Positions 1 through 11,064 of a stretch of DNA of 64,000 nt are shown here, one piece after another. The notes under the pieces are model-generated. The model searched no databases and was not told the origin of the DNA. It worked only from the letters and a program-made list of their open reading frames with translations. The DNA lies in contig WHVD01000056.1 in the NCBI GenBank assembly GCA_015178975.1, positions 310,001-374,000 on the forward strand, read 5' to 3'. This DNA is from Hysterangium stoloniferum. Its lineage: Eukaryota > Basidiomycota > Agaricomycetes > Hysterangiales > Hysterangiaceae. How positions within the stretch are numbered: the stretch's first letter is position 1; each line of letters starts with the position of its first letter. Made by a program: the position numbers and the translations under genes.

Positions 1-2
1 AC

Positions 3-449
3 AACAAGAGACGGAGATTAGTGGAAGATATCTCAGAGGGAGATTATGTTCTGATTAATCCCCATTCTCTCGAGCTCGTCGAAGCCAAGGGACCCAGAAG
101 AAAACTTATACAAAGACGGATAGGGCCGTTTGAGGTCTTGGAAAAGATCAATCCTCAAGTCTTCCGACTCCGCATTCCCTCAGAATATCAATTACATCCA
201 GTGATTAATCGAGACCATCTTAAAAAGTACCACCTCTCCCCTAAGGAATTCGGATCCAGGGAGCTACTCAAGAACCCTCGAGAACTCAATCGTAACGACG
301 AGGAGTACGAAGTAGAAGCTATAGTAGGGCACAAAAAGCATCGAAATCAACTCCTTTTCCAGGTTCGATGGAAAGGATATGGACCGGAGGAGGATACTTG
401 GTTAAATGGCAATGACCTTTGTAATGCTCCCGCTCTTCTTAGAGCTTAG
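3..449 (+). CDS. gypsy-0 integrase C-terminus with chromodomain (partial)
   Basis: This is the C-terminal end of a Ty3/gypsy (chromovirus) pol polyprotein; the frame is already open at base 3 and the rest lies upstream of the window. The first ~75 residues match the GPY/F-type integrase tail (RRIGPFEVLEKINPQVFRL, then HPVINRDHLKKY). The last ~50 residues are a chromodomain (EYEVEAIVGHKK, QVRWKGYGPEEDTW), which in chromoviruses directs integration to heterochromatin. The same module is at 18840-19284 in gypsy-1, and the two are clearly homologous but diverged. The reading frame here is intact. Downstream come an AT-rich spacer, ORF3 and a 3' LTR, so this copy has the same architecture as gypsy-1. 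Confidence 0.93.
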   Translation, partial: NKRRRLVEDISEGDYVLINPHSLELVEAKGPRRKLIQRRIGPFEVLEKINPQVFRLRIPSEYQLHPVINRDHLKKYHLSPKEFGSRELLKNPRELNRNDEEYEVEAIVGHKKHRNQLLFQVRWKGYGPEEDTWLNGNDLCNAPALLRA

Positions 450-1344
450 GAGGGTGTTTATAATTACTATAATCTCAAATATTTACTAATAAAAGTCTTA
501 TTTTTACAAAACTCCATCTTTAAATAGTGATATCTATTCTGAAACAATTATATCATCAAAAAACAACCATCAGAAATAGTTCTCCATATTACATCTTATA
601 CAACCCATAGTTATTTAACAAATTCCATTGTATATAATTTCCTTCCTTTTACAGATGCCTACTAATACTTTTATTAGTACTTTGTTTTTTAAAAGTTGTA
701 ATGAAGTTATTTCCATGTAAAATATGTAAAATATTATTGGAAAATTTTCATACCACAGCTGTCTTTATTAAGTAAAACCCCCTATATATTCTGGGTATGT
801 TGAATCAAGTAGAAATCTGTTCAGATTGACAGATCTATTCCGAAGTAATACATATGTATTTAGAGGTGCCAATGATATACATATGCATGGAATGGACTAT
901 CTAAAGGTATCTACTTTTTAAAAGTATTAGTGTTTCAAACTACTAATTTTTTTTATTGTCTACTCGTGTCCAGAAAGATTCTTTAGTTTGTAATGTATGA
1001 GAGAGTTTAAAACTTTTTGAAAGTTTTAAAAACCAAATTATGTTTGAATCACATCCCAGATGTTTAAATGACCTTTAGAGTATATTAGAATTTGGTATAC
1101 TTAATAGTTTTCAGATATCCTCCTTACAAGACTATTTATTGAATTTAATGATTATTTCACATCCTTACGACGACAACACTGTTTATCTACTTCTAGCTCT
1201 ACACCCCCCACTTTCTTCCCCCTCGGCCTTTCACTTCAATAACCGAGCGGAGCTTGAAATTAATATAAAATACGTAAATTCGCTAAAGAAAATTTTATTC
1301 ACCCTATCTCTTCCCTCCACGTCAACCTCTCTAATCAGTACACT
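450..1344. other. AT-rich spacer between integrase and ORF3
   Basis: No supported gene. The spacer is AT-rich with short runs of T and A. It corresponds in position to the much shorter 19285-19645 spacer of gypsy-1. The only conserved part is the promoter-like block near its right end, listed separately. Confidence 0.6.
1238..1275 (+). promoter_or_regulatory. candidate internal promoter of ORF3 (gypsy-0)
   Basis: An ACCGAGCGGAG box is followed after ~8 bases by an A/T-rich TATA-like run (taatataaaatacg), about 85-105 bases before the ORF3 ATG at 1345. The same box and TATA-like run occur before ORF3 in gypsy-1 (19504-19542). Conservation against a non-conserved background suggests a promoter for a separate mRNA. 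This is inference; no transcript evidence is available. Confidence 0.5.
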
Positions 1345-3830
1345 ATGTCGCAGGAGCAACAACCCAAACCCAAGTTCCCCAACTTCAAAAGAATACCGCG
1401 ACCTCAACCTATTAATACCTCTACCATGCCGTCTCGCACTGAACAAGTCGAGCACTCCACGAGTAATTCTGGAATGCCTTTGCCAATACCCTCCACTGCG
1501 CGGGGCGACATCGTGGGAACGTCCACCAACTCGGGGAATGGAACTGCCTTTACTCCATACGCTCCTCTTCCCAGACCCCGATTTCCCAATTTTAAAGGAA
1601 TACCTTGACCTCAAACTACAGTTCCTTCTGCCCCATCACCTCGAACAGAAACTGTCGAGCACGTGGAGGAGACCTCATCGTCCACGAATCCTACGCGGAT
1701 GGACTCCGTTTCAAAAGCTGCACCATGGTCCTCTAATACTTGGGGGGCTCCCTTGGGAACATGGAGCGAAACCCCACCACCTTCTCGTAGTATTTTCCCT
1801 TCTACTGAAGAGGAGATCAAGAAGAAACAGCAGTCTGAGGCTTTCTCTGTGCAGGTTCAGGAGGAATTGAAAACGCTTAAACAGAAGAGGAGAGAGGAGT
1901 ACTTGGAAGGACAGAAGAGGATGGGGGCTAGGGATAATGTCCCTTCAAGGCAGACACGGCAGGAATGGAGGAAAATGGAAGGGCACGATAATCCTTCAAT
2001 CATCGCTCCCCCTTCGGGTCATAAATGGATGGATTTTGCTGAAATGGATTGCAGCGACGGGGGCACGCCATGTGTTCGGAGTGTAGGACAAAAAAGTAGG
2101 AAAGGAAAAGATGGGGTCACCTTCTACAATTGGGACAAAGTATGAAGGATCAAATTACAAAGCATTGCATTGCGACGTGGAGATGGAGTTGCATTACCTC
2201 CCAGACCCCCTTCACAACGTGGACCTCAGGAACGGACCTACCGGATGGGGCCCAGTGATCTTTCATCTGACTCGGAGGACGACCAATATCGCTACCCCAC
2301 CTACGACAGCAAGTACCTCAGTGCTGACTGCCATGAAGGTTTCCTACTCCCTGACAACATTCACTTCTTCACGAGTGATCCTAACCAATGACGAAAGCTA
2401 CCAACTTCCGTCAGAGTTTGGAGAGGGTATCGTCCAGCAGACTCTGCAATCCCATCCACTTCCTTTCATCTCCCTCCACCTCCGCCGGTCTCTTCCATAC
2501 CCACATTACAGCACTTTACACCCTTTTTGGAGCTACCAGGAAGTCTTGTACCATCCTCCGAGCTGCCTTCTCTTCCCCCTATACCACTACCCCTCCCCTT
2601 CGCAGGACATTCTCTTATATCACCGTCCTCATCCATACCCAAGCCTCCTCCAGCACTGCAGCCAATCTCACCCCTCCGCACGTCACCTGACCCTCTCGTC
2701 GCCTCCCACTCTACTCCGACACCTTTGGTTCCTGCGGTGTCTAACATTCCCCTCACTTCCTTGACAATGCGGAGTCCACCGCCCGCCTCTCCCTACTCCC
2801 CTTGCATTTCTCTGGGAAGCCCCATTCAGCATCCTAACAATACATTAATGGATATTGATCACCCTATCCCGGACGTTCTCGCAACACCTATGGAGGAGGT
2901 CCTCGAAGCGCCTCTCTCAGCCACAGACCTCTCCAAGGAACCCCCCCCGGCAATGGAAGCCTTCGAGGAGCCTCCCCCCTTAAGCGAAAAAGCAAAAGGG
3001 AAACGAAGAACCGATACTCAGGCTGACGAGCCCCTTGTCATGGACCCCCCCCCCCCCCGGCCCACCCCATTCGCAGCCCCCCACCGCAGCCGTCCTCTCC
3101 CCTCCACTCTGAGGATACGGCTGGCCCCTCCCGTCCCTTCCAGTCAAGTTGGATGCGCGTGTCCATTAATTACCCCTCCGACATCTTCACTGTGGGATGC
3201 ACATTCACGCGACTGGGACCAACCCTGCGGCACCCCCTTCTTAAAGGGCATATCCAGGGGTATAGCGGGTCTCTCACATTGTCAGACCACATGAGCGCAT
3301 TTTATTTATGCGTCAACGACCCTAAGGAACAGCTGCGCTTAGCAGAGGATATCGAACAGGTGGAACTTTCCATGTTTTGGTCCTTACTTGTCAACTCTTC
3401 TTGTGTTCTTCCTGACCACACACCAACCCACTCTGCAGTGGACCTCGTCGACTTGTTGGAGCAACTGTTGCCGGATTCAGACACCTCGAGAGGAATCCCC
3501 CCTGGGGGAGACATGAGCTCCACACTGCTCATCACTCCTACCCCGCCCTCACTACACCCTCGACCCCCTCTCATTGCCCATATTACTGACGCTTCCGCTG
3601 ATCGCGTTCGCGCCATAATTCGAACGTGCCAGAAGGCCTACGGTCGTTGGGTCTCATCGATCCAAAAACTGGATGGGTTGACATCCGCCAATGACGCTTC
3701 GAGGCGGGAGGACATCGCTCTTTCCTTTCATGCCAAGCGTCTCACCTGGGGCAACACTATCCTACACCTTGGGGGTTCATCGCAGGACGCATGGGGAGGA
3801 GTTCCAAGCGTCCTTCGACATCTTCTTTGA
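1345..3830 (+). pseudogene. ORF3 of gypsy-0, frameshifted, function unknown
   Basis: A degraded homologue of the ORF3 at 19646-21562. Reading starts at ATG 1345 and must pass through several frames: 1345-1608, then 1663-2145, 2170-2391, 2527-3150 and 3153-3830. Blocks shared with gypsy-1 are KWMDFAEMD...GGTPCVR, FYNWDKV.RIKL, RGDGVALPPR, DCHEGFLLP followed by TSDPNQ, a long proline/serine-rich middle, then VSINYPSDIFTVG, AVDLVDLLEQL, CQKAYGRW and a C-terminal LHLGGSSQDAWGGVPSVLRH. I recognise no enzyme motif, signal peptide or membrane span, so it is not an obvious envelope. It lies between integrase and the polypurine tract, the position of additional ORFs in some plant LTR retrotransposons. 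Some gaps could be introns, but in-frame TGA and TAG codons point to decay. Confidence 0.7.
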
Positions 3831-3855
3831 CATAGCTCTTCGACCTGGGGGGCAC

Positions 3856-4480
3856 TGTGAGAGGTATGGCGAAATACACTCAGGAAATATAGTCGGATGA
3901 GCTCTTACTATATTTCCTTTATTATTTCTATTTTCTCTCTTTTATTATATCTATAATTAGTTCGACGACCTATGTATGTGGTACATTGACTCTTGTGGGC
4001 GCACACACGCCAGACTTGTGTATTCTAATGCCCGTAGTTTAGAACTCAGACACTTTTTACACCGCAACCACGACTTACCCAGACACCCATTAGTGTCCTG
4101 TAAGTTGTGATTGGTGTATCGTCTCGACCATCACAGACGGGCTTTAGCTATCTACTCTATCAGAGTTTCGAACTGTACCAGTCGAAACTCAATCCTTATT
4201 GCAACTCACGTGGACCACATCCACGCTATTCTATTATTCGACTCTCTAGTACTCTACTTTACTCTCAGTCATTCAGAATCGCACTTGACAGTCGATTCTA
4301 CTTATTCGTTTAGCTCTCTACCTTATTCTAGATAGCTACTTCCTTCTACCGTATTGAACTAAGTAGTCAATACGCGTTCATTCTGTATTAGACTTCGACA
4401 GTCAATACATCTTAGTGTCGTACCTAAACGGTCGATATTCTTCGTATATAGAATGGTTAGAACTTCCACTACTCTTCACA
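3856..4480 (+). repeat. 3' LTR of gypsy-0 (type-0 LTR)
   Basis: A 625-bp LTR with TG...CA ends (TGTGAGAGG to CTCTTCACA), immediately preceded by the polypurine tract CTGGGGGGCAC at about 3845-3855. The same polypurine-LTR junction occurs in gypsy-1. Other type-0 copies: 22229-22768, 26163-26808, 38269-39140 and 59360-59989. Confidence 0.9.
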
Positions 4481-5056
4481 TTAAGTATTGACCGTTCTGT
4501 ACAATACTGTAGCTTACTAGACTGATAGTACTAGTAAAAGACGCACTACACGTCACAAGAGCAACTGTACAGTTGCTCATGATGATAAGGACCGGAGAAA
4601 AGAAGAGTTGACCTTTACGGTACAACCTGTAGCTAGAAGTAAGAAAGATAATCAGCGAAAGACTGATTATCAAAGGTAGAGATATAGCAGTGCGAATCGA
4701 CTAGAGTGTCGACGAGCGCAAAGACTTGAGAGTGGGACTCGACCTTCGCGGTTCGAGTCCAACGATTATTAGTACGCAAGAAGTTGCTACTTTTATAAGT
4801 AGCTGAGACATTACCCTTGACACCTCTCACTATTCGACGTCTGGGTCGTGACGAGGTGGTGTCTGCTGGGTAAAAAGGTGTCTGTCTTTTGGTGCCGAGA
4901 GCGCCCATAGGTATACACAAGACTTCGAACTGAGAAATACGGGTATGCTCGAAGGATATAGAGAATTAAAGAAAAGGAATAGAAACTAGATAATAAAGTA
5001 CTATAATATGCATATTATTCCACTGTCCAATCATGCATATATGCATACCCTTCACA
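4481..5056 (-). repeat. antisense type-1 LTR fragment abutting gypsy-0 LTR
   Basis: Matches the gypsy-1 LTR (11065-11703) in reverse orientation, ending in CATACCCTTCACA at 5056. It lacks roughly the first 70 bases expected at its left end and is joined directly to the gypsy-0 LTR. It keeps the 20-bp core palindrome GAGCAACTGTACAGTTGCTC at 4559-4578. Confidence 0.85.
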
Positions 5057-5439
5057 GGAAGCCCCCAAGGAAGGAGCCACGGTTCACATGTCTTAATGAA
5101 TGTTGGATAATCCGGGTTATTTGAGGTGTTGTAAGGTCTACAAAGGTCAGCAGATGAGGCATTTTTGAAGACATTCTCGGCACCATCTTGCAAAGATTAA
5201 AGGAGATCATTATATATTCCTCATACTACAAACATTCTACTGTGTTTGGGCTCCATATCCTCTGATTCCTTCTGTGAATGCCCACTCAGTTGCTGCGGAT
5301 AGCCCATCAGTAATTTAGATCCCTTTTGCGGTAATGGTTGTGACTTGGTACTGAAAGGCATGGATCAGCGGCACACTCTACAAAAGGACGGTGAGAGGGA
5401 ACTCATACCTTGTTCAAACTCCTTGAATCGTGGTAGAAG
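5057..5439. other. intergenic stretch without recognised gene
   Basis: No ORF or repeat that I can support. The sequence has mixed composition and no match to other parts of the window that I could see. Confidence 0.5.
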
Positions 5440-6110
5440 AGGACTTTCATGCTCCCATCAGACCCGGCAAACGACAGGGGATTATCAAATCCAAATGTGA
5501 TGCATGCTATATCTACTTTTGTACTATGCTTGTGCTGCCTTTTGGATTTTACACCTTGTTGTGAAATGAGGGCTTACGCATGCTCTAAGATGTAATACAA
5601 TTGGGAGCCAGTGAGAAGCACGTGATTTACGGGTATCTCCATCCCTTTTGTTCCGAAGTCACGTATAAATACACCCAAACTACCAAGAGCTACCTCAGTC
5701 GATTCCTATCTACCCGTCGACTGAGGTATGCTTTCTTTGTCTCTTACCGTCAGAACTAGATACTCATTACACTTAGATATAATTATTGTTATATAGGTAC
5801 ATACTGAAATATCAGTCGATTCCTATCTACCTGTCGACTGAGATATAATTATTGTTATAGGGTCTCCATTGATAATACACCTGTCTGTATTTCCTTTTCA
5901 AATGACATCCCAAGGCGGTCAGCTGGGGTCTTTTGTATTGCAGAAAAGGACCCAGCTGACCACCTTGGGATGTGACTTGGAGAGGAAATACAGACCAATG
6001 TAAAATCCGAAAGGCAGCACAAGCATAGTACAAAAGCAGATATACCGTGCATCACGTTTTGATTGTGATAACCCTCCTGTTGTTATCTGCGCCCGCCAAA
6101 AGAGGAACAT
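5440..6110. mobile_element. foldback/MITE-like inverted-repeat element
   Basis: Two long arms are inverted copies of each other. The left arm is about 5465-5556 plus 5877-5930 and the right arm about 5945-6090. Shared blocks include GTACTATGCTTGTGCTGCCT, CATCCCAAGG...GGTCAGCTGG and TGTATTTCC. The left arm is interrupted by a 320-bp insertion (5557-5876). Outer limits are uncertain because similarity fades gradually. No coding capacity, so it would be non-autonomous. Confidence 0.65.
5557..5876 (+). repeat. small Copia-like solo LTR inside foldback arm
   Basis: An insertion flanked by ACACCT at 5551-5556 and 5877-5882, exactly where the two halves of the foldback arm join. It starts TGTTGTG. 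It contains a TATA-like CGTATAAATACACCC near 5663 and just downstream a 10-bp-stem hairpin (CCTCAGTCGA 5693-5702 with TCGACTGAGG 5717-5726). A second copy of the hairpin motif lies at 5812-5842. The right end does not have the usual CA, so the exact terminus is uncertain. Confidence 0.6.
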
Positions 6111-6498
6111 AGATGGTAGAGGTAGCTCAGGGTCGGATATATGCGTTGAATAACGCGTCGTGTCACGTGCAATGAACGTGACTAGTGCCTAGCTTGCCGC
6201 CTCATTGGGTGATCACTTATCGCAACGCATGTCTTATACAAAGTTCTCGCGGTATTTTGAAGTGCTAACAATGTTATAGACTCGAATGGTCTCCAAAGAT
6301 ATGTTTCTATGTTGAATGACAAGAATTGACTCCAGATATAGCAATGTGCGCGTCTCTCGGCATAAAACTCGTTACAAAACATATTCGCGACATCAATTAT
6401 GACTTGACCACAAACATCACCACTCCATTATCGCCTCTCGTGCTTCTCTCACTTCTCAAGTTAGCACATTTTTTCACACCAAATTGGCTGGCTGCTAT

Positions 6499-7846
6499 GG
6501 CTGATCTCTCTGACTCAGACTTACACACCCCCGAATACCACAAAATTCTTGCCTACCATTGAGCCCGCACTTTCGCAGACTCATCCTGTATCCACATGGG
6601 AACCCTCAAAGCCTACAAAGTCTATATTTAACTGGATACGCTTCATCTTTGCCGTCATTGAGACCAAAGCCATTTCTGACGTGGCTACTAGAGGTGGTGG
6701 TGACCGGCAATTAATCAACGTCGAGAAAGAGGCAGAAGTCAAAAGCGCTTGGGATTCTGCCCTAAAGAAGCGTCGTACTATACTTAGAGAGGGCATAAAG
6801 AGTGGTTTGGTGCTTGTGGGTGATTCGGAAGAAGCGATGCTAGCCAAGGGTGTCCTCAAAGCAACGAGAACTGCATGGGAGAGTATGGTTGAAAAGGCAA
6901 GAGAGTGAGTGTCCAACATCAGTACTGCAAGTGGAAAAGAGGTGAGGCACTTGGGATGGACCCACCTGCAGGACCCACTGACCCCCCCACTCCAGGTCCT
7001 GCTGGCCCCGCTCCAGGTCCTGCTGAACCCCCCGCTCCAGGTCCTGCTGACCCCCCCGCTCCAGGTCCTGGAGTGGGGGGCTCATTAGGACCTGGAGTGG
7101 GGGGCGGAGCAGGACCTAAACTGTATGAAGATTTTGATGAAGTAGGTCGGAATCTCCCTCAGTCATCATTACACTAATGTACATTTTCAGTGGCGTATTT
7201 TAGTACCCTCTGCGTTGGCGCCTCCGTCAGGGGGCCAGCAAGGACTTTGGCGAAGAAAGAGTGCTACTGGCGCCGTTGATGCTCAAGGCTGAGGATTTTC
7301 ACATCCAATGACATGGTTAGATGAGCGACTATTCGGTTGGAGTCGTAGTGCTCGACGAGGTACTAGCACATGGGGGGAAGGCGGCCCTTCTAGCCTTGAC
7401 ACTAGTCGAGCTGTCACGCCTGATATTTCCGATAGTGAGGAGGAAGGCGATTACGACAATGTCATCGACTATCTCGGGTCTTACGTAGGCCATAATTCTG
7501 CACAACGGTCCAAGAGTACGAGGGATTCTATGCGGATCTGCAGATGCTTAAACAGAAGGAGAAAGACAAGGATACCCCAGATGGTGGTTTGAGCCCATCC
7601 CAGCTCCAACATGCTCCTGTGTTTCAAAGAAAAGCCCCAGGTACTCGATCTGTCGACGCTTCGCAGCCTCTGACAATGGATAATTTTCCTCATCATAGTC
7701 CACCAAGTTCTGAACCGCGCCGCAGACCTCGAAAGTCATCCCTCAGTGATCGAGTCCCGGTGGGGACGATTGGGAGCTTGGATCCTGTGGATACATTCAA
7801 AGACTCGACAAAGAGGCTTAATGATGATATGAAAAAAGATTCTTAA
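6499..7846 (+). pseudogene. hypothetical fungal gene, apparently frameshifted
   Basis: Coding-like blocks of one unrecognised protein. From ATG 6549 (or 6499 in another frame) 119 codons run through SIFNWIRFIFAVIETK and WDSALKKRRTILREG to a GTGAGT donor at 6907. A block around 7238-7303 reads ...EERVLLAPLMLKAEDFHIQ. It continues, one base out of frame, as MTWLDERLFGWSRSARRGT (from 7308) and the acidic SDSEEEGDYDNVIDYLGSY. A second shift gives QEYEGFYADLQMLKQKEKDK and a basic, serine-rich C-terminus ending at 7846. The probable first intron contains the 6957-7125 repeat. Two apparent one-base shifts suggest a decaying gene or sequence errors. I assign no function. The neighbour is the convergent methionine aminopeptidase gene. 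Confidence 0.45.
6957..7125. repeat. GC-rich tandem and inverted repeat in probable intron
   Basis: Units of about 24 bases around CCAGGTCCTGCTGACCCCCC are repeated four to five times. Inverted copies (AGGACCTGGAGTGGGGGG) follow, so the segment can fold back on itself. Composition is far from its AT-richer flanks. Confidence 0.75.
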
Positions 7847-8026
7847 ATGACAGTTACGTGGACATGCATTTCTCTATTGGTTACTCTCCCGGGTAGATCC
7901 TCTCCACATTTCCTTTCGAGCTTCCCACATGTATTTTTCATGTACTTCAATGTATCTGGCATTAGCCTGAGTTTCATTAAATATCGTTTGCTTGGCCAAG
8001 TCAGCAAACAGTAAACATCATGCCAG

Positions 8027-9878
8027 TTAATCCAGTGGTGCCCAATATTCTTTCCGCGCACCCGCGGTCAAGACTTCGACTCCGGTCTCAGTTATCCTGG
8101 CAAGAATGCTTAATATTCAGTAAGATAAAGCCGCATAAGAGATACATACAGCAGGGTCTCCTCAAATTGCGCGCTGGGACTACCATCTACTGTTACAGCA
8201 GTCCAGTTGTCTGGCCAATGCTCCTCTTGTGATCTTCTACCGATGTTAATCATCTGACTTAGTGCTTCAGAAATAACGTCATAAAAGATACTGTAATGCC
8301 CTCACGGGTTCTATGGTAAAGGCCTACGAACAGTTTAATAAAGCCTAATATTAAAGCTTTACTTGACTCACCATACCCGCTTTCATCATACCCACAGACT
8401 TATTTTTGGCATAATGAGGGATATTAGGGGCTGTGTGAAATAGTTGATTGATACCATGACCAGTATACGTTTTTGTAACTGAACAGCCATTCGAAATAGC
8501 GACCGGCTCTCTAAGAGAAATATAACCTATAGTCAATTACAGCAAGAGGGCTCATATATTAACTAACATTGCTTTCCCGAGATCTCTAAAGAGTGCACCA
8601 GGTTTGCATAACTTGATGGCCTCGTCCAGAGACTTTCGGCAAGTCCTAATCAGCTTTTCTTTTTCTTCAGAAATCCGTCCCACGGGATAAGTCTCGTTCA
8701 GATCACCATGGAAACCTGGGATACTTGAATAGGCTGCTTTTGGAAAGGCAGATCCACCGTGCCGCTTACCATTGTAAAACAGACTGACATCTGATGCTAT
8801 TCTTCAGTGTCTGAATCTCATCATAACCGAACACTGGCTTACCAAGATTGACAATATCGCCCTCTTGCAGTTTCCTTTGATCTGGTATCCCGTGGCACAC
8901 GACTTCATTAACAGATCTACAGGGAAAGTGAGGCTGCATATTACACCGTCAAGACCAGACCGCAAGCAACTTACGTGCAAACAGATTTAGGGAAAACGCG
9001 ATAGTTCAGAGGCGAAGGGTATGCCCCCCTTTTGATGGTTTCTTTATGCACTATAGAGTCGATGAAATCCGTGGTCACTCCAGGCTTTACATGTTGAGCC
9101 GCAATATCGAGGACTTCCCTGGAGAGCTGACAGGTGATTACATTAGACCATAGTTGATGAGGCCTTGACCAGCTACTCACCCTGCATACTGTCCGCATAC
9201 TTTCTTGCTCACCCTTAGTTAGAATGCGTGGAGGCTGACCCGAACGAAGCCTTTCAGATGCCGGTACACCTAAAAAGTATGGAGACAAGTTCATCAACGA
9301 TTATGCTCGCGTTGACAAAACCCGATGAATGAGATGTTTCATACCATCTTCTGCATAATCGGGGCGGGGTATCTCAGGCGGTACGAGGCGACGGGGAGAA
9401 AGAGGATAGACAGGGCGGACATCTCCCGTAAACTTGAATTTCGGGAAAGGATTAAAGGTACCATCTAAACATTATTATTGCATAAGTTGTTATGCCAAAT
9501 ATATAATCTACCTTTGCTGATTGACGCATCGTTCAATAAAGGCTCCTTTGGTCGTGCCAAATCGTGAATGAATTTATGCGTTTTCTTAAACAATGGTTAA
9601 AAACAGTTGATAGCATGACCTATTCCTGACACCTACCCCTAACGGTGTGCAGATTAATATCACCACGAAACACAACACGAACGTGGCTTACATCCTGCCT
9701 TGAAGCACTCTTGCCCGCAAAAAAAAGATCCTTGAATTCCCAGCCTTCCCCAAAAAAGTCGAAAGAAGCCTAAAAGGTTCATAATATAGACTTACTTGTT
9801 ACATGTAGGGCATTCTAGCCGTGAAGGCGGGTTGCCGTTGATACATTGACTGCTTTGACAAGGTAGAGAGGTGTTCAT
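8027..9878 (-). CDS. methionine aminopeptidase type 1 with N-terminal zinc finger
   Basis: Removes the initiator methionine from nascent proteins. ATG at 9876-9878, TAA at 8027-8029, with about nine introns. Exon 1 encodes the zinc-finger start (PCQSSQC, ECPTCNK) and the next exon [10 protein letters not shown], the C6H2 ribosome-association finger of cytosolic MetAP1. The pita-bread catalytic domain follows: [40 protein letters not shown] and [20 protein letters not shown] with the two metal-binding Asp. The His ligand is in [18 protein letters not shown], one Glu in FTIEPMINIG and the last in [10 protein letters not shown]. All five metal ligands are present when the introns are removed (for example a GTAAGC..CAG intron inside YNG/FHGD). 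The joint between zinc finger and [15 protein letters not shown] could not be spliced cleanly by eye. Likely an active housekeeping gene. Confidence 0.9.
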
Positions 9879-11064
9879 GGGAAAGTTGAGTTCGATACGA
9901 CTATCACTTTAGAAACTCTGATTCGGAAGTTTAGATCACTACAAAGCGACGATGCAAGATGTGAAAGCGAGCGTTTTTGGATAGACCAGTTCAGAAAGCG
10001 TTCATGAACTTTATTACATAAGTTCCAACTACCGAATTCAGAGACAAGTCCCTGAACCCTCCTGCCTCACAACTTTAACCTGCATCAAAGTATTTATGAG
10101 CCTCATTTAAAAAATAGATTATGAATTAAACCTTTTCGGACTTTAAACCATTCAGACTTTAAACCACTTTAGAATTTAAGACATTTCAAAATTTAAACCA
10201 TTTCAGAATTCAAGCCATTTTAGCATTTCAATGATTAAAAAACTGTGAAAGGTTTTAGATGGTCGTTTATCCTTCTTTAATAATATTTATTCTTATTTAT
10301 TAGAAATATTTTTACTTGTGATATTTTGGTTTCATTGTAAATTTTATCGCAGTCTTTAACATTTCATCATTAATGGTGTTAGAAACCATCATTTTGGAAC
10401 TCTGCTTGTGTTAAGGTGTCAGGGACAAGGGAGCACTAAGTGGAAGACTGGGAGGTCTGTATGTGCCTAACTGAGGGTCCAGTTCTAAGACAAGTGGAGC
10501 TTGACTTCAACTTACAATGTATGTGTTGTGCCATGAACTGTCTAGGCACCCAATATTTCAGAAACAAGCAAGAAGTATGCCCAAATAAAATAATCAACAC
10601 TTAGGTGATAACTGGAGGGCCAGAGTCTAAGGCTGACTACAAAGAGTCATGTAAAATGCCACTCTATGTGCAAAGAATGCCAACTATCAAAGTACAGCAG
10701 ATAGTTGTTAGGATCCTCACCTTTTTGGGCCCCACAACTTGTTCTCACTCTGACAAAACCCTCCAGCATCCTGTGTGAAGAGTTATGTATCTTACCACTT
10801 TATGTGTGAATGATGTCAATCTAAATAAGTGCAATATCTTGACAGTATGGGATTGACCTTAAAGGTTTGATCCTGACAAGGATGATTGGAGTTCAGTAGA
10901 GTCAAGAATAGAAGTATGGCTTAATAGGGAAGTAAGACTTGCAATTGGGGACTTATAGTGGTGATAGAGTGAAGTCCTAAGAGCAAGATGAAGGATAGGA
11001 TCAGGATGATGAAGTTAAGAATTGTGAAGGATAGGCCATAACCAGCTGGACATTATTTAATAAG
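9879..11064. other. intergenic region with decayed LTR pieces
   Basis: Upstream flank of the aminopeptidase gene. It contains a 17-bp tandem array (10131-10229) and decayed copies of the LTR family seen at 42293-43100: a reverse piece at about 10406-10708 (starting TGTTAAGG) and a forward start TGTTAGGATCCTCACC at 10709. The last ~280 bases show no recognisable feature. Confidence 0.6.
10131..10229. repeat. degenerate 17-bp tandem repeat
   Basis: About six units related to CAGACTTTAAACCATTT, each with one to four differences. AT-rich, no coding potential. Confidence 0.8.

Noticed and set aside
1231..1614. 127-codon minus-strand frame opposite ORF3
   Set aside because: Shadow of the plus-strand ORF3, whose conservation with gypsy-1 fixes the coding strand.
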